A program made the translations under genes and the position numbers. A stretch of DNA of 27,211 bases from CAYSWS01 sp964434935 (lineage in GTDB: Bacteria; Patescibacteriota; WWE3; UBA101185; UBA10185). This document shows positions 23,351 through 27,211 of this stretch, one piece after another (within the stretch, counting starts at the first letter, position 1; the number at the start of each line of letters is the position of its first letter). The notes under the pieces are model-generated. The model was given only the letters and a program-made list of their open reading frames with translations. It was not told the origin of the DNA and ran no database searches. The stretch spans positions 1-27,211 of the forward strand of contig CAYSWS010000013.1 in the NCBI GenBank assembly GCA_964434935.1, read 5' to 3'.

Positions 23351-24582
23351 AAAAGTTGCTCTCAATTAGTCTTTATTGCGCTGCCCTTATTTTTTTGCTC
23401 ACACCCAATGTTGAAGCGTCTGAGGACACCACACACTGGTGGGAAGTTCAATCTATTGACACCGTCAAATATTCCCGTGATCTCAGCCGGGAAAAATTGA
23501 ACAGTAGTAGCTTTGCCAAGGTCATTGACGGGCAAATAAGTCAGATAGCGCACACCGGAGCTACTCACGTGGCCATTGGCACCCCCTACGACGACGAATT
23601 CACACCCATGCTGGAGTTATGGGCGAAGACAGCCAGAAAGTACGGCCTGCACGTGTGGTTCAGAGGCAATTTCTCCGGTTGGGAAGGCTGGTTCGATTAC
23701 CCCAAGATCTCCCGGGAAGAGCATATCCAAAAAACAAAAGACTTCATTCTTTCCCATGGGTATTTGTTCGAAGATGGTGACGTTTTCACCTCTTGTCCGG
23801 AATGCGAAAATGGAGGACCGGGGGATCCTAGGGATACAAAAGATGTAGAGGGTCATAGAAATTTTTTGATACAGGAGTACCAGGTGACCTCGGATTCTTT
23901 TCGAAAAATAGGCAAGAACGTCAAGTCCAACTACATTTCCATGAATGCTGACGTGGCAAAACTCATCTACAACCCCAAAACCACCAATGAGCTTGGAGGC
24001 ATAGTGGTCATAGACCATTATGTAGCCACTCCGGAGCTTCTGGCTAGAGATGTTAGGGAGATCGCCCAAAGTTCTAACGGTAAAGTTGTTTTAGGCGAGT
24101 TCGGGGTGCCCATACCCGATATTCACGGCAAAATGAGCGAAAAAATGCAAAGTGATTGGATCGAAAAAGCCTTCCAAGAGCTAATAGAACTGCCGGAACT
24201 GGTGGGGATAAACTACTGGGTGAACGTGGGTGGTACAGCGGCACTATGGACTCCCGAAGGCACGGCTAGAGAAGCCGTGGGCGTTATCAGCTATTACTAT
24301 CAGCCAAAGTCTCTTCAACTGAAGGTCTTCAATGAGCTTGATGAGCCGGTATATCTGGCAAAAGTGTCTTTCGGCATAAAAGAATCCTACACGGACAGGG
24401 CAGGAAATGCCGAGATGCCCTATTATAACGGGGACTCTCAGGTGGAGATCAGCGCCCCAAGTTATAAGAGCGAAAATCTGAAACTTTCGGCCCTGGAAAC
24501 GAACAATACTGTGGTTTTGGAAAAAAGTAACCCCGGTTTGTTCTTTCGACTACGTAGGTTCTTGCACAATCTATTCAACTAG
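23347..24582 (+). CDS. Secreted glycoside-hydrolase-like protein (clan GH-A type barrel) with C-terminal beta domain
   Basis: The 411-residue protein starts with a Sec signal peptide (residues 1-24, likely cut after VEA). The main domain has TIM-barrel features: THVAIGTPYDDEF (73-85), LHVWFRGNFSGWEGWFDYP, CPECENGG (150-157) and VVLGEFGVP (247-255). E152 or E154 and E251 are candidates for the catalytic acid pair, the second sitting in the LGEFG end-of-strand position seen in GH5-type enzymes. I cannot name the GH family. Residues about 322-392 form a carboxypeptidase-regulatory-like beta domain, followed by a basic amphipathic tail (RLRRFLHNLF). As the last cluster gene it may trim or bind the exported glycan. 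Confidence 0.75.
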   Translation: MKKLLSISLYCAALIFLLTPNVEASEDTTHWWEVQSIDTVKYSRDLSREKLNSSSFAKVIDGQISQIAHTGATHVAIGTPYDDEFTPMLELWAKTARKYGLHVWFRGNFSGWEGWFDYPKISREEHIQKTKDFILSHGYLFEDGDVFTSCPECENGGPGDPRDTKDVEGHRNFLIQEYQVTSDSFRKIGKNVKSNYISMNADVAKLIYNPKTTNELGGIVVIDHYVATPELLARDVREIAQSSNGKVVLGEFGVPIPDIHGKMSEKMQSDWIEKAFQELIELPELVGINYWVNVGGTAALWTPEGTAREAVGVISYYYQPKSLQLKVFNELDEPVYLAKVSFGIKESYTDRAGNAEMPYYNGDSQVEISAPSYKSENLKLSALETNNTVVLEKSNPGLFFRLRRFLHNLFN

Positions 24583-24587
24583 CGTTG

Positions 24588-24616
24588 TTGCAATATAAGT
24601 TAATATTTGGTATATT
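24588..24616 (+). promoter_or_regulatory. Promoter of the LATTG protein-sortase pair
   Basis: TTGCAA (24588-24593), a 17-bp spacer and TATATT (24611-24616). Transcription would start near 24623, about 24 nt before the ATG at 24647. No Shine-Dalgarno site is present in that short leader. It separates the surface module from the glycan cluster. Confidence 0.6.
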
Positions 24617-24646
24617 AAGCTCACTTAATTCCCGCCCACACAACAT

Positions 24647-25285
24647 ATGAGAGTTAAAATACTATTATCTATATTGGTGTTTGCCGCTTTTGGTGCCCTC
24701 TATGCTCAAAATTCCCGTGTTTACGCGCAGGAAGAGGTGAATGAACTACCCGTAGTTCCCACTTTTCCGGCTTGCAGTAATCCTCAGGGCACGGTTAAGG
24801 TTTCTTATGATGAGGGCGTACACGGCATTCCCGGCAACCCCTCGGATTATAGCGGCAGCGATGAAGTACGCATACTATCCGGAAACACACTTTTCCAATG
24901 TTTTTGTTCCATTAACGGTGACGGTATACAAACAAATTGGTGGAAAGTCTCAAGCTTGAGTTTTGACCAAGTGGAGTACTTGCTGGACCAAGGCTGGGTC
25001 TATGTGCCTAATGGCGCCTTATGGGGTTTAGATGAAGACCCTTACTTAGCGCACAATAGCCCTTATGAGTGCAGCGACCCAGGTGATGACGACAAAGATG
25101 ATAACCATAATGACGACCACAAAGATAAGAAAAAAGATAAAAAGAAATCTGGAGATGTGTTAGGCATAGGCGGACAAGTTCTGGGCCTGGCCACCACCGG
25201 AAATATGCCCGGTCTTCTTCTCTTTTTAGGCACAGGCGTGTCATCCTTAGCCCTATTTTCCTTCTTGATTCTTAGAAAAAAATAA
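24647..25285 (+). CDS. Secreted protein with LAxTG-type sortase sorting signal
   Basis: The 212-residue product has a signal peptide (about 1-28, ending VYAQEE). A compact domain with four cysteines (C43, C85, C87, C142) and QTNWWKVSSLSFDQVEY follows; I do not recognise it. Next comes a hydrophilic Asp/His/Lys spacer (about 146-168, DDNHNDDHKDKKKDKKK). The C-terminus is a cell-wall sorting signal: LATTG (181-185), a hydrophobic stretch (about 188-208) and the basic tail RKK. LAxTG is the motif recognised by class E sortases, and a sortase gene begins on the last base of the stop codon. Hence it is very likely the dedicated substrate, anchored by its Thr to a cell-envelope amine. The His/Asp spacer might bind metal ions. 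Confidence 0.85.
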   Translation: MRVKILLSILVFAAFGALYAQNSRVYAQEEVNELPVVPTFPACSNPQGTVKVSYDEGVHGIPGNPSDYSGSDEVRILSGNTLFQCFCSINGDGIQTNWWKVSSLSFDQVEYLLDQGWVYVPNGALWGLDEDPYLAHNSPYECSDPGDDDKDDNHNDDHKDKKKDKKKSGDVLGIGGQVLGLATTGNMPGLLLFLGTGVSSLALFSFLILRKK

Positions 25286-25809
25286 TGAAATTTAAATTCC
25301 TTATTGTATCCTTATTACTTATTACTGTGGCTTCTTTTTATGAGGTTTTTGTTATCTATTCCAATAGCCACAAGGACCTAAGCCAAAACTATGTGCAGGC
25401 CCCTCCCGATCCTCCTACACCGGTAAGATTTATCATCAAGAATCTGGATATTGACCTGCCTATTTTCGAAACAGAGATCGTGGACGGCGTTTGGGAGGAT
25501 TCGGAAAATGGCGTTTCATACTTGCAGGGCTCTCCGCTACCGGGAGATGTGGGCAATAGCATCATGTACGGACACAATTGGGCAAATATACTGGGCGGTC
25601 TCAAGAACATCAAAAGCGGAGACCAAATAGAAATTGTGCTTAGTAACGGGGAGGTGCGCATTTTTAATTTCCGTGACATGTTCGATGTCACGGTCGACCA
25701 GACTCATATCTTAAGTGAAAGTGATTATCCTAAACTCACAATTTATACTTGCGACAGTTTCCTGGACGCTAAGAGGCTTGTGGTAACAGCCACTCCCTTT
25801 AATCAATAA
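25285..25809 (+). CDS. Sortase, class E-like transpeptidase
   Basis: The 174-residue protein has an N-terminal signal anchor (about residues 4-25), then the sortase beta barrel. The catalytic triad is visible: H97 in MYGHNWAN, C156 in LTIYTCDSF (the TLxTC motif with Ile for Leu) and R164 in AKRLVV. The IDLPIFE and GDVGNSIMYGH blocks are typical. It cleaves the sorting signal between Thr and Gly and joins the protein to an amine of the cell wall or another subunit. The upstream gene, overlapping by 1 nt, encodes an LATTG protein, which fits class E specificity. It acts on the outer membrane face. The catalytic domain is short but complete. Confidence 0.92.
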   Translation: MKFKFLIVSLLLITVASFYEVFVIYSNSHKDLSQNYVQAPPDPPTPVRFIIKNLDIDLPIFETEIVDGVWEDSENGVSYLQGSPLPGDVGNSIMYGHNWANILGGLKNIKSGDQIEIVLSNGEVRIFNFRDMFDVTVDQTHILSESDYPKLTIYTCDSFLDAKRLVVTATPFNQ

Positions 25810-26027
25810 CAGCATACCTATAGTATACGTCTTTATAGAACTTATAGTATTTCTGTGCCTTGGTGATTGCCCAAATGTGATCCAACTTGGTTTCGCTTTA
25901 TCAATCTAACAATTAGTCTGCCAATATTTCGTTTTGGCCGAGCCTTAAAAAAGGGTATTGCCTCTTAATGAAGGGTCTTAATATATTCATTAAACCAGCC
26001 GCACTTAGTGGCGTCAATGGATACATA
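25810..26027 (+). other. Non-coding stretch after the sortase gene with one inverted repeat
   Basis: No gene I can support. TTAATGAA (25965-25972) and TTCATTAA (25986-25993) form a perfect 8-bp inverted repeat with a 13-nt loop, but it is AT-only apart from one pair and no T-run follows. TATAGTAT occurs twice near the sortase stop (around 25820 and 25844). A terminator for the sortase transcript is not obvious. Confidence 0.4.
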
Positions 26028-26055
26028 TTGACATTATATTTGAAACCTATATTAT
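26028..26055 (+). promoter_or_regulatory. Promoter of the structured leader and TasA-like gene
   Basis: TTGACA (26028-26033) is perfect consensus; after 16 bp comes TATTAT (26050-26055). Transcription would start near 26062, giving a leader of about 115 nt before the ATG at 26177. Confidence 0.65.
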
Positions 26056-26061
26056 TAGGTA

Positions 26062-26166
26062 TACTTATGTAATAAGTTAGCTCATCTCAAGGTGGGCTGA
26101 GAGGCAATCTTTAAAATATAGACGTAGATAGTTGCCCAGTCCTGCCAGAGAAATCTGGTTTTTTTT
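26062..26166 (+). ncRNA. Structured leader or small RNA before the TasA-like gene; possible riboswitch
   Basis: The segment runs from the predicted transcription start to an intrinsic terminator. Hairpin 1: ACTTAT (26063-26068) with ATAAGT (26072-26077). Long helix 2: 26094-26099 with 26137-26142, a 3-base bulge (26100-26102), then 26103-26108 with 26131-26136, closing a 22-nt loop. CTCA (26081-26084) can instead pair with TGAG (26098-26101), which would break helix 2, so two exclusive folds exist. Hairpin 3 is the terminator. It does not match a riboswitch class I know. It may control the next gene by attenuation, or be a separate RNA of about 105 nt. Confidence 0.5.
26144..26166 (+). terminator. 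Intrinsic terminator 10 nt upstream of the TasA-like start codon
   Basis: CCAGA (26145-26149), a GAAA loop and TCTGG (26154-26158) make a tight hairpin, extended by a G.T pair, followed directly by eight T (26159-26166). The stem is short but the tetraloop and T-run are strong. Its place just before a start codon is typical of transcriptional attenuation. Confidence 0.75.
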
Positions 26167-26176
26167 GTCTTAATTA

Positions 26177-27211
26177 ATGAAAAAAATACTTTTAAGTCTA
26201 ATGGTCATCTTCTCCGCAGCAGCCGTAGCAGTTTACGCTACGGGGGCGTTTTTTTCCGATACTGAAACTTCACAAGGTAACATTTTGCAGGCCGGCTCCA
26301 TTGATCTCAAGATCGATAACGCCAGCTATATTAATTATGGTGAGAACGGGTCTATGGTACTTAGTGAGGGTACGTCTTGGATCACGCCTTCTGATCTGAA
26401 TGACGGTCAAGGTCCGGCTGACGATGGCTCCTATTTGTTCTTTGATTTTCATGACCTTAAACCGGGTGATCTGGGAGAAGACACTATTTCCCTGCATGTT
26501 GAGACCAATGATGCTTTCATGTGTTCGAACATAACTTTGACTTCTTCGGCAGAGAATGATGTAAACGAACCGGAGTCTTTGGTAGATACTCAGGACAACG
26601 GCAACTGGGACGGGGAGCTTGATGATGAGCTCTATTTTGTTTTTTGGGTGGATGACGGAGACAATGTTCTTGAGGATGACGAAGAAGAAACAGGCATCCT
26701 GTGGCAGGGTTACGCCAGCCAGCTCCCTCAGGGCAACAACACGGCCAACATTAGCATGAGCATTCCTTTAGCCGACAGTAATAATAATGTTTGGACGGGT
26801 ACCCCGGGACCAATGATCGGAGGAGATACTTATTATATAGGCAAGGCTTGGTGCTTCGGGCAGATGACTCTTGACCCACTTGATCAGGATGGCGAGAACG
26901 ATGAAAGATCCCCCCTTGACGCTACTGGTGTCGAATGCGACGGTTCAGCCACTACTAATATTTCTCAAACAGATATCTTGACCGGAGATATAGAATTTTT
27001 AGCTTATCAGTCCAGAAATAATACCGACTTTGAATGTCCGGTGTGCGAGATCGAAAACTCATGGGCACAGGGCGCAGTGACAACCGATCAGCACTTAAGA
27101 AAGAACGGAACTCCCGTACTGCCTCAAAGAAGTATTGACACCAATGTCTTAAACCCACCTGATGGCAACGGTACCGCCGGTACCGGGTTCTACAGCCTGG
27201 GTTTTGGCGGA
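26177..27211 (+). CDS. TasA/CalY-like protein with SipW-type signal peptide, 3' end outside the window
   Basis: An open frame of 345 codons runs to the window edge with no stop. The N-terminus is a SipW-cognate signal domain: a Lys-Lys start, a hydrophobic helix (4-22), then GAFFSDTETSQGN (23-35) and AGSIDLKID (39-47). This pattern is seen in Bacillus TasA and CalY/camelysin, which are exported, processed by the signal peptidase SipW and assemble into extracellular fibres. The mature part is Asp/Asn/Gly-rich and contains a CPVCE pair late in the sequence. It is already longer than TasA (about 260 residues). No Shine-Dalgarno site is present; expression may depend on the structured leader. With the nearby sortase it suggests a surface-fibre or coat locus. 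Confidence 0.85.
   Translation, partial: MKKILLSLMVIFSAAAVAVYATGAFFSDTETSQGNILQAGSIDLKIDNASYINYGENGSMVLSEGTSWITPSDLNDGQGPADDGSYLFFDFHDLKPGDLGEDTISLHVETNDAFMCSNITLTSSAENDVNEPESLVDTQDNGNWDGELDDELYFVFWVDDGDNVLEDDEEETGILWQGYASQLPQGNNTANISMSIPLADSNNNVWTGTPGPMIGGDTYYIGKAWCFGQMTLDPLDQDGENDERSPLDATGVECDGSATTNISQTDILTGDIEFLAYQSRNNTDFECPVCEIENSWAQGAVTTDQHLRKNGTPVLPQRSIDTNVLNPPDGNGTAGTGFYSLGFGG

Noticed and set aside
412..24582. Possible recoding of TGA as glycine (Gracilibacteria/SR1 code)
   Set aside because: TGA ends mltG, the GT4, the PIG-L fusion and the second GT-C gene at the expected places, and no conserved domain is interrupted by in-frame TGA.
25968..26072. A 34-codon hydrophobic frame on the plus strand (starts MKGLNIFIKP)
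   Set aside because: No Shine-Dalgarno site or promoter precedes it and it runs across the consensus TTGACA/TATTAT promoter; more likely chance in AT-rich sequence.
26081..26166. Resemblance of GGGCTGAGA in the leader to a TPP riboswitch
   Set aside because: The second conserved TPP segment (CCTGATCTGG type) and the overall arm layout are missing, and the downstream gene is unrelated to thiamine.
1..27211. CRISPR arrays, tRNA genes, insertion sequences and integrase sites
   Set aside because: No spaced direct repeats, no tRNA T-loop/acceptor pattern outside coding genes, and no transposase or recombinase frame were found.

Overview
The window looks like a chromosomal piece of a small-genome, probably monoderm bacterium, most likely a member of the Candidate Phyla Radiation (Patescibacteria). 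The reasons are compact genes with 1-14 nt overlaps, a sortase with an LAxTG-type substrate, a protein with a SipW-type signal peptide, several GT-C membrane glycosyltransferases, and a MiaB without its usual C-terminal domain. TGA is used as a normal stop (for example at 412, 18242, 20071 and 23350), so this is not a TGA-recoded lineage such as Gracilibacteria. The lineage call is an inference; no ribosomal or other phylogenetic marker protein is present.

Region 1 (1-8650) is a mixed housekeeping region. On the minus strand are a two-helix membrane protein, mltG, an AI-2E family permease overlapping miaA, miaB, another small membrane protein, and a stand-alone tRNA-binding-domain protein. 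On the plus strand are the RNase P RNA gene, a 40-residue aspartate-rich ORF with its own promoter and Shine-Dalgarno site, an M16 zinc peptidase, and a 405-residue protein I do not recognise. Several of these genes have a -10 hexamer only 6-9 nt before the start codon, which suggests leaderless transcripts. Others have long leaders with strong Shine-Dalgarno sites.

Region 2 (8700-24582) is one long plus-strand gene cluster for a surface glycan. It begins with a promoter whose spacer is a perfect 14-bp palindrome. The first gene encodes a 1570-residue protein joining two GT2 glycosyltransferases, a Wzx-like flippase and a GT4 glycosyltransferase. It is followed by a kinase-like protein, a SAM methyltransferase, a GT2, a CE4 polysaccharide deacetylase, a GT4, a PIG-L deacetylase fused to a GNAT/FemAB-like acyltransferase, two GT-C type membrane glycosyltransferases and a secreted glycoside-hydrolase-like protein. 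Most junctions overlap or nearly touch. Together they could build a lipid-linked glycan, flip it, modify it by deacetylation, acylation and methylation, transfer it outside the membrane, and trim it.

Region 3 (24583-27211) is a cell-surface module. A secreted protein ends in an LATTG sorting signal, and the next gene, overlapping by one base, is a sortase with His, Cys and Arg visible. A 367-nt gap then holds a strong promoter and a structured leader or small RNA ending in an intrinsic terminator. Ten bases after the terminator starts a TasA/CalY-like protein with a SipW-type signal peptide, cut by the window end. The likely product of regions 2 and 3 together is a glycosylated, covalently anchored surface layer or fibre.
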